DNA of 64,000 nt from Kaistia hirudinis (GTDB lineage Bacteria > Pseudomonadota > Alphaproteobacteria > Rhizobiales > Kaistiaceae): the NCBI RefSeq assembly GCF_014196455.1, contig NZ_JACIDS010000007.1, forward strand, positions 26,227 through 90,226. Direction: 5' to 3'. Shown here one piece after another: positions 26,361 through 35,816 of the stretch. The notes beneath the pieces were generated by a model that did not search any database, was not told the DNA's origin, and saw only the letters and a list, made by a program, of their open reading frames with translations. Numbering within the stretch: position 1 is the first letter of the stretch; every line of letters starts with the position of its first letter. The translations under genes were made by a program, and so were the position numbers.

Positions 26361-27496
26361 CCGTGTGTCCCTCCTATCAGCAGAGCGTGCTTTTTCGCGC
26401 CGTCTTGTGTTGTCGAGCGCTGCCCAATTGAACAGAGGAATGGCCTGCCTCCCACTGTGCTGCGCTGATCGGAGGTCAGCTTGATCGAGACGGCTGCACA
26501 GGGGGATGCGATTTCGGACACCGGAGCGGCAGCTGAATCCGCCGTGTCCGGTCTCATAGCGCTTACGTCTTCCATCTAGGGATATGCCGTATGGGAACTG
26601 ATCCAGACCATAATCGATTTAACGGGCCGATGACGCCGGCATTGGCCGCGAATACTGTCGCGGTTCCAGGAAGGCGCAGTCGTTCTCGGGCGACAGAATG
26701 GAGGATCGAAAGCGCTGCCGGAGATCCCTGTGAGCTGCCTATTGAGGCAGTTCTTGCCAGCATGTCCGAGACCGCGATCTGGCCCCGCCCAACGCCATGT
26801 GGGGTATCTATGATCGGAAGGTCGAAGATGTGCCCGGTAATGTCGTCGAACACGAGGTTGAGATCACCGCCTTTTCGTATCATCTGATGGCTGCCGTTGG
26901 GAAACCTCGGCCAGCATGGTCCACCTCTCACGCGCCTGCCCTTTCACACCCTGCTCAAGTTCTTTATGACGCAACAAATGAACTCGCGCTCCGTCAAGCA
27001 TGCGCCTCATGCGAGCCTAAGCAGCGGCTGGATTCGCTAGCCACTCATTTCACGACGGCCCGTCGCGTTTCGGGAGGGTTGCCGCGTGGGTCGAAGTCGC
27101 CGTCATTTCTGGAATGACATCGGGGCATGCTCGCCTTTCGCGCGATGAGGGCGGGAAAGAGCTTCACAGCACGCGCCGGCGACCGCCGTAACGTCGGGTG
27201 GGCATATGTGATCCCACTGTTACATGTGCGGTGCATCAAAGGGAGCAAACACGCATATTTTACATTGTGGTGGTCGATCGCGGTGTGGCGGGTCCAGTTC
27301 GGGCGCCGGCCCCGATCGGCGCGTTTGAAGATCTGCCCGGCATGTGGCAGACCTGTCGGGACAGGCGCAGGCAATACGCGAGAGGCAACCCAAGAAACGC
27401 CCAGATGCATATCAACATCGGCCGGAGCGGCTCGGTGAAGCTAGCGAGTGATTCTTGCATAAGTAGGCTGTGCGTGGCGCCACACGGTTAGACAGT
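26361..27496. other. 1.1-kb gene-poor junction between traR and cargo block 2
   Basis: I see no gene I can support. The open frames (for example 26563-26931 leftward and 26797-27117 rightward) have no family resemblance or ribosome site, and several stops interrupt each strand. The traR promoter lies in the first ~200 bp. Composition is patchy and less GC-rich than the tra genes, consistent with decayed insertion sequence or cargo at an island edge. Confidence 0.45.
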
Positions 27497-28612
27497 ATGA
27501 CTGCGGATTTTCAACCTGCCCCACATCTGGCGCCCGCGGCTGAGCCCCTTTTGCGAAGCGCCGAGGGCAATGTGCCATCCATGATCTCGGCGACGGCCAT
27601 GACCGGCGTGTCGGCCTTCGTGCGCGCCGCTTTCGGAGCGAACGTTCTGAGGCACGCCAACCAGGCGACGATGCTCGACATGGAGATGATCGAGACCCTC
27701 GACTGCTTCATTCCTCAGGCCATCATGACGACCTTCTGCGACGCGGTGGAGCGAAGTGCGGGCGAGGCGAACTTCGGCCTCATCCTGGCGCCATATTTGT
27801 CCGTTTCCGACCTTGGGCAGTGGGGGGAATACGTTCTGGCGGGGGACACGCTGCAGGACGCCATCGCCCGCGCCGCGACTTCCCTCGGCTATCATTGCAG
27901 CGGCGACCGGATCACGCTCTCCGCCAGCGGCCCCGAGGGGCGGCTGCGCTATGTCAGCGCCGCGCGCGGAATGCCGGGCTACTCCCATGTCGCCATCGGC
28001 AATGCGGGCTCGATGCTCAGCCTGTTCCGGTCCTATCTGTCGTCTGACTGGACGCCGCAAATGATCGAGCTGGACATTCCCCGCCCGCGCATATCGACGC
28101 CGTTCGAAGATACGTTTGGTTGCCCCGTGACGTTCGACGCCGCCAGCGTTTCGATCCTCTTCGAGGCCCACGTGCTGGATCACCCTGCACGACGCCGGCC
28201 GCGCGTGCACCCGATCACGCTCGAGGACGTCGCCCGCAGCCGATTTGCGCCTGCGGATCTCGACAGCTTCGTGAATGTGGTCGTCGCGCACATATGGGCC
28301 CAGGTGCTCGCGGGGGCCGTGTCGCTCGACAGCACGGCGCAGGCGCTCGATATGAGCGTCCGCTCGGTGCAGCGCGAACTCAATCGGGAAGGGGTTGATT
28401 TCCGGGCGCTCACGAATGCGATCCGCATTCAACGTGCCAAGGAACTGCTGGAAGGCACCAGGGCGTCGATAACCGAAATCTCGACCGCGCTCGGCTATTC
28501 GGCCCCCGCGAATTTCGCCCGCACGTTCCGAAAGGCGACGGAAGTGGCGCCGCAGGAATTTCGCCGGCTGGCATGGTCGGCCGCGACACCCAGGCATTCA
28601 GGAAACAGGTGA
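27497..28612 (+). CDS. AraC-family transcriptional regulator
   Basis: 371 residues. The N-terminal ~230 residues are the sensory domain of the OruR/ArgR-like AraC subgroup. The C-terminal ~100 residues are the double helix-turn-helix: STAQALDMSVRSVQRELNREG (first HTH) and SITEISTALGYSAPANFARTFRKATEVAPQEFR (second HTH, AraC signature). The ATG at 27497 is the first with a plausible context. It faces the downstream gene tail to tail, with a 29-bp palindrome between them. A truncated relative lies at 35.6 kb. It probably controls the neighbouring cargo genes. Confidence 0.88.
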   Translation: MTADFQPAPHLAPAAEPLLRSAEGNVPSMISATAMTGVSAFVRAAFGANVLRHANQATMLDMEMIETLDCFIPQAIMTTFCDAVERSAGEANFGLILAPYLSVSDLGQWGEYVLAGDTLQDAIARAATSLGYHCSGDRITLSASGPEGRLRYVSAARGMPGYSHVAIGNAGSMLSLFRSYLSSDWTPQMIELDIPRPRISTPFEDTFGCPVTFDAASVSILFEAHVLDHPARRRPRVHPITLEDVARSRFAPADLDSFVNVVVAHIWAQVLAGAVSLDSTAQALDMSVRSVQRELNREGVDFRALTNAIRIQRAKELLEGTRASITEISTALGYSAPANFARTFRKATEVAPQEFRRLAWSAATPRHSGNR

Positions 28613-28632
28613 AGCTGCCTCCTGCTCTGTTA

Positions 28633-28661
28633 GGGTGGCAGAGGCTCAGCCTCTGCCACCC
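28633..28661. terminator. Perfect 29-bp palindrome between convergent genes
   Basis: GGGTGGCAGAGGCT (28633-28646) and AGCCTCTGCCACCC (28648-28661) are exact complements around a single central base. It stands between the AraC gene and a leftward gene, 20 bases from each, so a bidirectional terminator is likely. There is no T-run on either side. Confidence 0.65.
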
Positions 28662-28679
28662 TGATGTTGTGCCTGCTTC

Positions 28680-29450
28680 TCAGTAGCAAGGTGGGTAGGG
28701 ATAGTAGCCGCAGAGCGGACGCGACGCCGCAGCCGCGCCGATCGCCGCGCCGGCCGCCAGGCCGACGGCCGCGGCGCCCGCCGCGGGATAATAGGGATGG
28801 GCGTACCAGGCGCCGTGATAGACCGGCGCGTGCCAATAGGCGCCGCCGTGATAATAGGCTCCACCATAGCCGCCGAAATGGGCGACACCGCCACCATAAG
28901 GGCCGCGCACCGCCCAGGCGTCGATGAACACGGCGACCGGCCCGCCGGCGGCGAGCGTTCCCTCCAGGACCGAGACGTCGAAGGTCAGCGTCGAGCCTTC
29001 GAGCTTCGGCGACTTCAGCACCATGACCGCGTCCGACACCTCGCCCGGATTGGCACCAAGAACCGACACGGTGGCGTTGGGCGGATCGACGGCAAAGCTG
29101 TTCTTGCCTTCGTCCCACTGCATGAGGAACTGGGAGATCATCTCGTGGCCGGCGGCACGCACCGGGCGGTCGGCAAAGACGATCGCATTGGGAGCGATGC
29201 CCGACAAAACCAGCTTGCCGCCGTCCAGCTTTGCCGACGCGGCATTGAGGACGGCGAGCGAGGGAACCGGCCGATCGGCATAGGGAACGCCGATTGCCTT
29301 CTGCAACGGCACATGCGGCTGCGATGCCGCCTGCTGTGCCTGCGCGCCGCCGGCGAGAAAGAGAGCGATACCCGCCGCTCCTGCGAGCGACGCCCCCTTC
29401 CGGAGCCCCCGCATGGCGGAAAATAGCCCCGCCGTCTTATCGACGTGCAT
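28680..29450 (-). CDS. Secreted protein with Gly/Tyr/His-rich C-terminus
   Basis: 256 residues from the ATG at 29450. A signal peptide (basic start, then AGAAGIALFLAGGAQA/QQAA) directs export. The middle ~150 residues are beta-rich and unrecognised (LDGGKLVLSGIAPNAIVFADRP, FAVDPPNATVSVLG). From about residue 185 the sequence becomes a low-complexity run of GG, YH, YW and HP (GGYGGAYYHGGAYWHAP), then an Ala/Gly hydrophobic stretch and a final CGYYPYPPCY with two cysteines. The His/Tyr run could bind metal or the cell surface, but no function is known. It is downstream of, and on the same strand as, the DUF1254 gene (272 bp gap). Confidence 0.7.
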   Translation of the reverse strand: MHVDKTAGLFSAMRGLRKGASLAGAAGIALFLAGGAQAQQAASQPHVPLQKAIGVPYADRPVPSLAVLNAASAKLDGGKLVLSGIAPNAIVFADRPVRAAGHEMISQFLMQWDEGKNSFAVDPPNATVSVLGANPGEVSDAVMVLKSPKLEGSTLTFDVSVLEGTLAAGGPVAVFIDAWAVRGPYGGGVAHFGGYGGAYYHGGAYWHAPVYHGAWYAHPYYPAAGAAAVGLAAGAAIGAAAASRPLCGYYPYPPCY

Positions 29451-29722
29451 GTTTTCAGTAGCCTTTGCGCTTTTCACGCGAGCACCTCATGTTTGACCAT
29501 TGCTTCACACATCGCATCGACATGACCGGATCGAGCCCCACGCGAATTGTCGTCGCCGGTGACGGGATCGTGCGGCTGGCCATCTTCGCCGCATGCGGCA
29601 GCGACAGGACGCGGGCCTCGGCGAACGCCACTTCCTCCACCGGTCTGAGCCCCTTTCCCTCGGCTTTCCGGCGGCGCTCCTCGCTCTTGTCGAACCGCCG
29701 CTCGGCCCGCCGGGGCACGGTT

Positions 29723-31354
29723 TTACTTCGTCCCGCCGACGTTACCGGAAACCAGTTCCACCTCGCTCGGGCGCCAGCTTTTGTCGAAGAACGACGGCAG
29801 CGGGCTGTAGAGGCGCAGGATGGTGAACCAGCCCTTCTCGGGGGCAGTCTGGATCCAGTTGCCGCGCGCCACGCCTTCCGGCTGGGTCGGGCCGAAATAG
29901 ATGGTGGTGGTCCCGTCCGCGACCGCCTCCGCCGCCGGGGACGGATAGCTCTGGCTGCCGGCGCGCGGATATTTCTGCGGCGTCTGCAGCATCGAGCGGG
30001 TCTGGTTGTCGTAGAGCGTGAAGGACCAGAACGCCGCCGCCGGAATGTCCTTCGGCAGCGTCACCTTATAAGTCTTCGCGCCGTCGAACGGCTTGCCGTC
30101 GGCATCGAGGAAACCCATCAAATATTGCGAGCCGACGCCGGGGATCCGCATGATCATGCCGGGCGAGTCGAGCGTGTAGGCGTAATAGAAGGCCGTGCGT
30201 GAATCGAGCGTGCGGGCGCCGGTCGGCGGCAGCGGCTTGAAGACGCCCTTCTCGAACAGCGGCGGCGGCGTCTCGAAGAAGGCGCCGCCCTCCCACAGCA
30301 TGCTGCCCCAATGCGAGCCCTCGTAGTAGGCCCAGTCGGGGTGCTGCATCGCATAACGCCAATTGAGCGCGCGGCCGCTCGCCTGCCCGACCGCGGCGGC
30401 TTCCGAGAGGATCTTCTTCATCCGCGCGTCCGGCTTGAACGGCTTGCCGTGCACGATGCCGATGGCAGCGAGTTGGCCGGCCAGTTCCACGTCATAGCTG
30501 GTAGCCGGCTCGTTCTGGACGTTCTCGTTGATCAGCTCGAAGAAGCCGTAGTCGCTGGGCGGGATGGTATTGAACGCGCGGCCGGTGGCCTCGATGAATG
30601 TCGTCTCGGGGATCTTCGGCTCGCCGGCGATGCGCACCGATCCGTCCAGCGCCTGGGCGATGCTGGAGCCGAAGCTGCCCGGCTGGTACGGATAGACCTT
30701 CATGGTCCGCTTGATATTCTCGACCGCCGGCTTCGGGTCGTTGCCGACCAGATTGGCGCGCGCCGCATAGAGCGCGAAGTTCGTCTTCGAACGGGCGACG
30801 AAATAGCCGCCCTCGGGCAGCGGGCCATCGTAGTCTGGCCCGACGATAAGGTACTTGCCACCGAGCCCGCGATCCGGGCCGGGCGCGCCGATGTCGATGA
30901 TCCAGGAGAACCACATGTCGTTGATCGTGCCGATGCCGCCCGGCGGCTGCTCGATCACGACGGGGCCTTTGCTCAGGTCGAGCCCGGTCATGTAGTAGAC
31001 CGTGTCGGCATTGGCGGTCAGGAACAGCGAAGCCGAGTCCATCAGCCCGGAGAAGATAACAACGTCGCCGGGCCTGGCGCCGATCTCCTGGAAACCCTTC
31101 ACGAGGGCGAGCGCGGACGCTCCCCGGAAGCTGTTGTTGTAGACGTTGAGCGCACGGGTGAAGTCCAGCGTGTCGTAGACCTTCCGCGCCGTTTCCGCCG
31201 TCGGCACCCCGTCCCGAAACTCGAGCTTGCCCGCACGGGTGTCGACCGCCGCCGGCGCCGACAGGGATTTGACGGTCTCGGGGGAGACGTCGGAGAGCGC
31301 CGGTCCCGCAGCGAGGAGAAAGGCGCAGCCGCCGAGCAGGATTGCACGCATCAT
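29723..31354 (-). CDS. Exported DUF1254/DUF1214 protein
   Basis: 543 residues from the double ATG at 31351-31354 (AGGGA upstream). The signal peptide ends near PALS. DUF1254 spans about residues 50-190 (LDFTRALNVYNNSFRGAS, TVYYMTGLDLSKGPVVIEQPPG, WFSWIIDIG). DUF1214 is at the C-terminus (KVTLPKDIPAAAFWSFTLYDNQTRSML, then WIQTAPEKGWFTILRLYSPLPSFFDKSW). Such proteins are common in environmental proteobacteria and have no assigned biochemical role. Its upstream region is shared with the rightward phosphatase gene. Confidence 0.88.
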   Translation of the reverse strand: MMRAILLGGCAFLLAAGPALSDVSPETVKSLSAPAAVDTRAGKLEFRDGVPTAETARKVYDTLDFTRALNVYNNSFRGASALALVKGFQEIGARPGDVVIFSGLMDSASLFLTANADTVYYMTGLDLSKGPVVIEQPPGGIGTINDMWFSWIIDIGAPGPDRGLGGKYLIVGPDYDGPLPEGGYFVARSKTNFALYAARANLVGNDPKPAVENIKRTMKVYPYQPGSFGSSIAQALDGSVRIAGEPKIPETTFIEATGRAFNTIPPSDYGFFELINENVQNEPATSYDVELAGQLAAIGIVHGKPFKPDARMKKILSEAAAVGQASGRALNWRYAMQHPDWAYYEGSHWGSMLWEGGAFFETPPPLFEKGVFKPLPPTGARTLDSRTAFYYAYTLDSPGMIMRIPGVGSQYLMGFLDADGKPFDGAKTYKVTLPKDIPAAAFWSFTLYDNQTRSMLQTPQKYPRAGSQSYPSPAAEAVADGTTTIYFGPTQPEGVARGNWIQTAPEKGWFTILRLYSPLPSFFDKSWRPSEVELVSGNVGGTK

Positions 31355-31644
31355 TTGGTATCCCTGTCCAAGGGCTCCAATCAAATGGAGCACGCCCATT
31401 CCGTGCGGTTCGTCCTATCCATCCGCCGGCACGTCGTCGCATCGGATGGAGCACAGTTCGCCTCGCGCCGCCTATCATTTTGCGCCAGTTCGCTCGGCAT
31501 GAACGGGAGTTCTCGCGGCGAAGGCCATGATGGTCACCACACGATCCCGTCGTTCTGGCGCAAACTGAATAGTGGGCCACCTCACCTTTGGTCATGCTCG
31601 AACCGGGTAAGAATCTCGTCCGCTTGAGGGGGCTGCGACGGAGA

Positions 31645-32463
31645 ATGAACACGGAACTCATGGAGAATTCCCACGAGATGGTCGCCATCGGTGGATCGGT
31701 CAATCTGCGCGACATTGGTGGTTGGAGCACGGGCAGCGGGCGGCGGGTCCGCTGCGGACATCTGTTTCGGTCGAGAGCCCTCGACCGCTTGGACGCGGAC
31801 GGACTTAAGGCCGTCAGCAGTCTCGGCCTTCGGACCGTGATCGATTTGCGCACGGCGGCCGAGCGCCGGGCATCTCCCGACGCGTGTCCAGCGGGCGTCA
31901 CCTGGGTTGCCTGCGATGTTCTGGGTGATATGCCGGCAGGCGTGCCGGCGCGGCTTGCGCAGGTGCTGGCCGAACCTCGGAACGCAGCTGACCTCGTGGG
32001 TGGCGGCAAGATCCAGGCGATGTTCGAGCACGGCTATCGGCAGATCGTAGCGCTGCCGGGCGCGATCCGGGCTTACCGCGACTTCATCGTGCTGCTTTCC
32101 TCGGGCGGCCGGCGGCCGCTCCTTTTCCACTGCACGACCGGCAAGGACCGCACCAGCTGGGCAACGGCCATCGTTCTCACTGTCCTCGGCGTCTCCCGCG
32201 ACGACATCATGCGTGACTACCTGCTCACCAATGTCGAGCTCCGACCGGCGTTGCAGCCCGTTCTTGACGCATTCGCGATGGCAGGCGGCGATCCCGAATT
32301 GCTGGAGCCGGTACTCAGTGTCCGGAGCGCCTATCTCGACGCAGCATTCGACCAGGCCGGCAGGTGCTATGGTTCTATGGACGGCTATCTGACGAGCGGA
32401 CTGGGGGTCAGTGATCGGCTGCGACAACGCCTTCGCGACGAACTGACCGCGGAAGCGACGTGA
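31645..32463 (+). CDS. Tyrosine/serine protein phosphatase (DSP-like, Y_phosphatase3)
   Basis: 272 residues. NLRDIGGW near residue 20 and LFRSRALDRL are typical of the family head. The catalytic P-loop is HCTTGKDRTSW (Cys163 to Arg169), followed by the conserved VLGVSRDDIMRDYLLTN. It would remove phosphate from protein tyrosines or from phosphoinositide-like substrates. No signal peptide is seen. The start is uncertain: 31645 fits the family, and an ATG at 31594 in the same frame adds 17 basic residues. Divergent from DUF1254, with about 290 bp between and no other gene. Confidence 0.85.
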   Translation: MNTELMENSHEMVAIGGSVNLRDIGGWSTGSGRRVRCGHLFRSRALDRLDADGLKAVSSLGLRTVIDLRTAAERRASPDACPAGVTWVACDVLGDMPAGVPARLAQVLAEPRNAADLVGGGKIQAMFEHGYRQIVALPGAIRAYRDFIVLLSSGGRRPLLFHCTTGKDRTSWATAIVLTVLGVSRDDIMRDYLLTNVELRPALQPVLDAFAMAGGDPELLEPVLSVRSAYLDAAFDQAGRCYGSMDGYLTSGLGVSDRLRQRLRDELTAEAT

Positions 32464-32589
32464 CTGAGATCGTGCCGCGGCGTCCGCGCGCTGTACCCGC
32501 CCGGTCCTATGACCGCCGCTCGCCCACGGATGCCAGCCACTCTCTGCGATCCACGCCGGACCGTCGAGGAAGAGTGATAGATATCGTGG

Positions 32590-33678
32590 ATGGCCCGAGC
32601 CGATATGCTATTCTTCTTCCCAGTGGGAGACCGCATCTCGTTCAATCGGGGCTCGCGGCGCGGGTTGTTCGGTACGTGGCCGAAACAAGCCATCACCCCT
32701 ATCGTCATACCAGAAAGTCCGACAGGGGTCCCCGTGGATGAATTCCTGAGGCGAGCTGCCGCCACCCGCGCCCTGACCTACGAGCAGCTGCACATTCTGC
32801 TCGATGCACTTCCGGTTGCGGTATCCTGGGCGACCCTTGCGGATCGCAGGATCAGGTTTCAGAACCGCTCCTTCAAGACTATCTTCGGCTATGCAGATGG
32901 CGACTTCGAGACGATCGACGAATTCGTCGCCAAGACGTACCTGCGCGATGCGGATCGCGCCCTCGCAATCGCAAAATGGCAGAGCGTGTGGGCTGCGGAG
33001 AGGAATGGAATTTCCGAGATCGATGCGTTCGAGCTCGAGATCCGCTGTGCCGATGGCAGCGTTCGCCCGGTCCAGCATCGCGGGATCATTCTTCCCGAAC
33101 TTGGCATCGCCATCGCCGTGTATGACGACATCAGCGAGAGGAAGAAGGTTGAAAATGCGCTCCGGCAGATCGCCTTCACCGATCCACTGACGGGCCTTTC
33201 CAATCGCCGTGTCCTGCAGGACCGTTGGAACGAGAAGCAGGCCGATCCAGCTGAGGCCGCCAATGCCTGTGCCCTCCTGTTGATCGACCTCGATGGCTTC
33301 AAGGCCATCAACGACCGGTTGGGGCATGAGGTCGGCGACGCGGCTCTCGTCGCCGTCGCGGAGCGCCTTTCCGGCTGCGTCAGCACACACGACCTCGTCT
33401 GTCGCCTGGGCGGCGACGAGTTCGTCATTTTCGTTTCCGATCTCAGATTACCCGCGCAGGTGGAACAGATGTGTTGGCGCATTCTGTCCACTCTCGCATT
33501 GCCCTGGAGTGTCCGGGGACATTCCGTGGAACTGCGCGCCACCATCGGCGCAAGTCTTGGCCCTCACGACGGGAACGATCTGCGCGCGCTCCTCAGGCGT
33601 GCTGACGAAGCTCTATATAGGTGCAAGCTCGCTCATCGCGGCACATGGCAGTGGTTCAACAGGCCTGAGGCCGCGTGA
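32590..33678 (+). CDS. PAS-GGDEF diguanylate cyclase
   Basis: 362 residues if started at 32590. A PAS domain spans roughly residues 65-195 (LLDALPVAVSWATLADRRIRFQN, ending YDDISERKKVE). A GGDEF domain follows (DPLTGLSNRR, LLLIDLDGFKAINDRLGH, RLGGDEF at ~272-278, then HRGTWQWF). The intact GGDEF and substrate motifs predict cyclic-di-GMP synthesis. An inhibitory RxxD site is not obvious. There is no membrane segment. A GTG at 32734 with AGGGG upstream would remove an unstructured N-terminus and is an equally good start. Terminator and regulator are not seen. Confidence 0.88.
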   Translation: MARADMLFFFPVGDRISFNRGSRRGLFGTWPKQAITPIVIPESPTGVPVDEFLRRAAATRALTYEQLHILLDALPVAVSWATLADRRIRFQNRSFKTIFGYADGDFETIDEFVAKTYLRDADRALAIAKWQSVWAAERNGISEIDAFELEIRCADGSVRPVQHRGIILPELGIAIAVYDDISERKKVENALRQIAFTDPLTGLSNRRVLQDRWNEKQADPAEAANACALLLIDLDGFKAINDRLGHEVGDAALVAVAERLSGCVSTHDLVCRLGGDEFVIFVSDLRLPAQVEQMCWRILSTLALPWSVRGHSVELRATIGASLGPHDGNDLRALLRRADEALYRCKLAHRGTWQWFNRPEAA

Positions 33679-34111
33679 CAGTCGAGCGCGGCTTTGAGCC
33701 GGTGCGCGGTCACATGGGACGTCGGCGCGATGTCGACGACGGTCGCTGGAACACATGAGAACGCAGTACGGAACGAAGCGGCGCCTCTGTCCGTCCGCGC
33801 AGGCATTCCACCGCCGGATTCTGCCCGCCCCTACCAAGAGCGGATCAGCCCGGTCACCGCGATCACGTCGATCCGCCCCTCGCAGGCAAGCGCACGTTGG
33901 TGCGAGGCATAATCTCAAAGCGGCTTGACCGTGGTCCTCACCGCGGGGGCGCAGACCGCTATCGTGTACTTCGCTTGGTCGGCACCGGATCGCTTCGGTC
34001 CTTGGGGGCCTCGATCGCTTGTAACCGTCGGTCGAGTGGATGGTATTCCTGCGCTGTAGCTGCTGCGCGGAAGCTATGGAACGAAGAAACGAACATTCGC
34101 CATCAGTTGCA
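33679..34111. other. Gene-poor interval
   Basis: These 430 bases lie between the stop of the GGDEF gene and the stop of the leftward hydrolase. Open frames are short shadows and nothing is supported. The interval is convergent, so it should hold terminators; none is clear. Confidence 0.4.
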
Positions 34112-35251
34112 CTATCTGGGAGTATCCGCATTCAGACCGGTCAATTGGCTAACGACACCAACCGTCGCAAGGTTGAGGCTGTCGATCGGAGAAATACGCT
34201 GATCCGTCAAAGCCTTGCTGCTTGCAAGCTGCTGTCCAATCTGCTGGATAATGCGAGGGCTGTGGGCATATACACCGTGATCGATCCAGCCATTGGTGCG
34301 GATATCGGTCATATTCACGATGCTGATCCGGTTCTGCTCCATGAATGCTTTGTACGGTTCCGCATTCGGATTGAAGTCACCGAGCCTTGCCTTGCTGCCC
34401 CAGAGGATCTTAGCTACCGCGAGCGCCTTGTCATCGCTATCGATGAACACGGTGAAGGCGGGCCGACTGGCGCCCATGGCGTTGACTTGCGTGCGAAACA
34501 CGTCGATGTCGACATCGGCGTCCGCCAGCATGACGTTCCTGATCTTCGGCGAAATGGAGCGGTTCCGGATGGCCATCTGCCTGAGTGCCTCCAGCGTGAC
34601 CCAATTGCCCATGGAATGCGCCAGGATGGAAATTCCACCCACCGATTTGTCGGCGATGAGGTAGTCGAGTGTGCGCTCGAGGGCGTCGCGCGAATAGGTC
34701 GAACTGTCCCGATCGTAACCGTAGGCGAGCAGTTTCCCGGCCGAGGGCCAGGTGAAGAGCACCGGGACGTCGTCGGTACCGGAATCATGAACGATCTGGG
34801 CGAACCGGAATACCGCATCCTCAAAGGTATTGTTGAAGCCGTGAACGAAAACGAGAACGTTTCGCGTCGGCCCTTTTTCGAGCCGATTCTGGAATTTGGC
34901 GAGAATGCTGTGCCGGCTCAGCGTGTTGTCGTTTACGATGGCGAACGAGCGCTCCGGGTCAGCCGGCACCTGCCGGGGCCATTCAACCTGCCCCGTCTTG
35001 TGATCCGGCGGAATGGATATGGCGATCTGCGCGAATCCGGGCTCGCCGCGATTCCCGCCGAACATCTCGCCTGGAACCGCGGACGGCATCCGCGTCGTCG
35101 CGACCAGCATGTCGACCTGCGAGGTGCCACGCACTGGCGCTCGCTCTCCCGCAGTGAAGACGTGTTCCTGCGGCGGCGCGCATCCTCCGCCCGTCAAGGC
35201 GCAGCCGATCGCCGCCGCAATCCCGAGCCGCCTGATCGCGAATCCCATCAT
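34112..35251 (-). CDS. Putative lipoprotein alpha/beta hydrolase (DUF900)
   Basis: 379 residues from the ATG pair at 35248-35251 (CGGGA upstream). The N-terminus (RRLGIAAAIGCALTGGGC) is a lipoprotein-type signal with Cys24, although the residues before the Cys (GGG) depart from the usual LxGC box. The DUF900 hydrolase core has VLVFVHGFNNTFEDAV (oxyanion region, 133-148), VLFTWPSAG (164-172) and LAHSMGNW (nucleophile Ser213). The Asp and His positions (DADVD; DHGVYAHS) fit the fold. It is probably a periplasmic or membrane-anchored esterase/lipase of unknown substrate. Confidence 0.85.
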   Translation of the reverse strand: MMGFAIRRLGIAAAIGCALTGGGCAPPQEHVFTAGERAPVRGTSQVDMLVATTRMPSAVPGEMFGGNRGEPGFAQIAISIPPDHKTGQVEWPRQVPADPERSFAIVNDNTLSRHSILAKFQNRLEKGPTRNVLVFVHGFNNTFEDAVFRFAQIVHDSGTDDVPVLFTWPSAGKLLAYGYDRDSSTYSRDALERTLDYLIADKSVGGISILAHSMGNWVTLEALRQMAIRNRSISPKIRNVMLADADVDIDVFRTQVNAMGASRPAFTVFIDSDDKALAVAKILWGSKARLGDFNPNAEPYKAFMEQNRISIVNMTDIRTNGWIDHGVYAHSPRIIQQIGQQLASSKALTDQRISPIDSLNLATVGVVSQLTGLNADTPR

Positions 35252-35588
35252 CCAATCCCGATTGCTTGCAGGCGCGCCCGAAATGCCATTGTGGCCAACC
35301 ATCCGAACGTGGGGCGCACGCTGAGGCGGAGGGTGAAGACGCAACCGGCTGCCCGGGACGCGGCGAAGGGCTCGTCGATTGGCGTGGGCGCCCTTCATGC
35401 ATCCACGGCGGTTGATCTCATCAACAATCGAGACGAGACCTACGACCGTCATCGCGTTTGCCCCTCTGCTCGACGCGGCGCCATGAAGCATCAATTGGAA
35501 ATCGGAACCACTCCTTTTGCGCCAACTCCGAGGACGCCCGACATCCTCCCGGACACCGGCATCGCATCGGGCGTATGACCGCAAGCCG
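35252..35588. other. Upstream region of DUF900 lipoprotein gene
   Basis: Open sequence runs upstream of the lipoprotein start in the same frame but shows no conserved residues and no alternative ribosome site. I support no gene in these 337 bp. Confidence 0.4.
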
Positions 35589-35816
35589 TCAGTCGTAGCG
35601 CATGCTGTTTGCACGACAGTTGTGCGGCGCGGCGACGGTCGCCTTTCTAAAGACGCGGGCGAAGTTAGCGGGTGAGGAATATCCTAACTCAACTGAAACG
35701 TCGGTGATGGATTCGCCCGTATCACGACGCAGCCCGGTCACGCGCCATATTTTCACTGCGCTCGCAAGGTGCCGCAACTCGGTGCCTGCGCGCTCAAGTT
35801 CTCTCGGTAATGAGCG
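35589..35816 (-). pseudogene. Truncated AraC-family regulator (C-terminal HTH remnant)
   Basis: The last 75 codons encode LERAGTELRHLASAVKI and then SITDVSVELGYSSPANFARVFRKATVAAP. These align with LNREGVDFRALTNAIRI and SITEISTALGYSAPANFARTFRKATEVAP of the intact AraC gene at 27.5 kb. Upstream of this the frame has no sensory-domain sequence, so the gene has lost its N-terminal three quarters. It lies divergent from the porin-like gene at 36.1 kb, where the original regulator probably stood. Confidence 0.75.

Noticed and set aside
34040..35578. A 512-codon plus-strand frame opposite the DUF900 lipoprotein
   Set aside because: No family resemblance; the minus strand has a full hydrolase core with nucleophile and oxyanion motifs.
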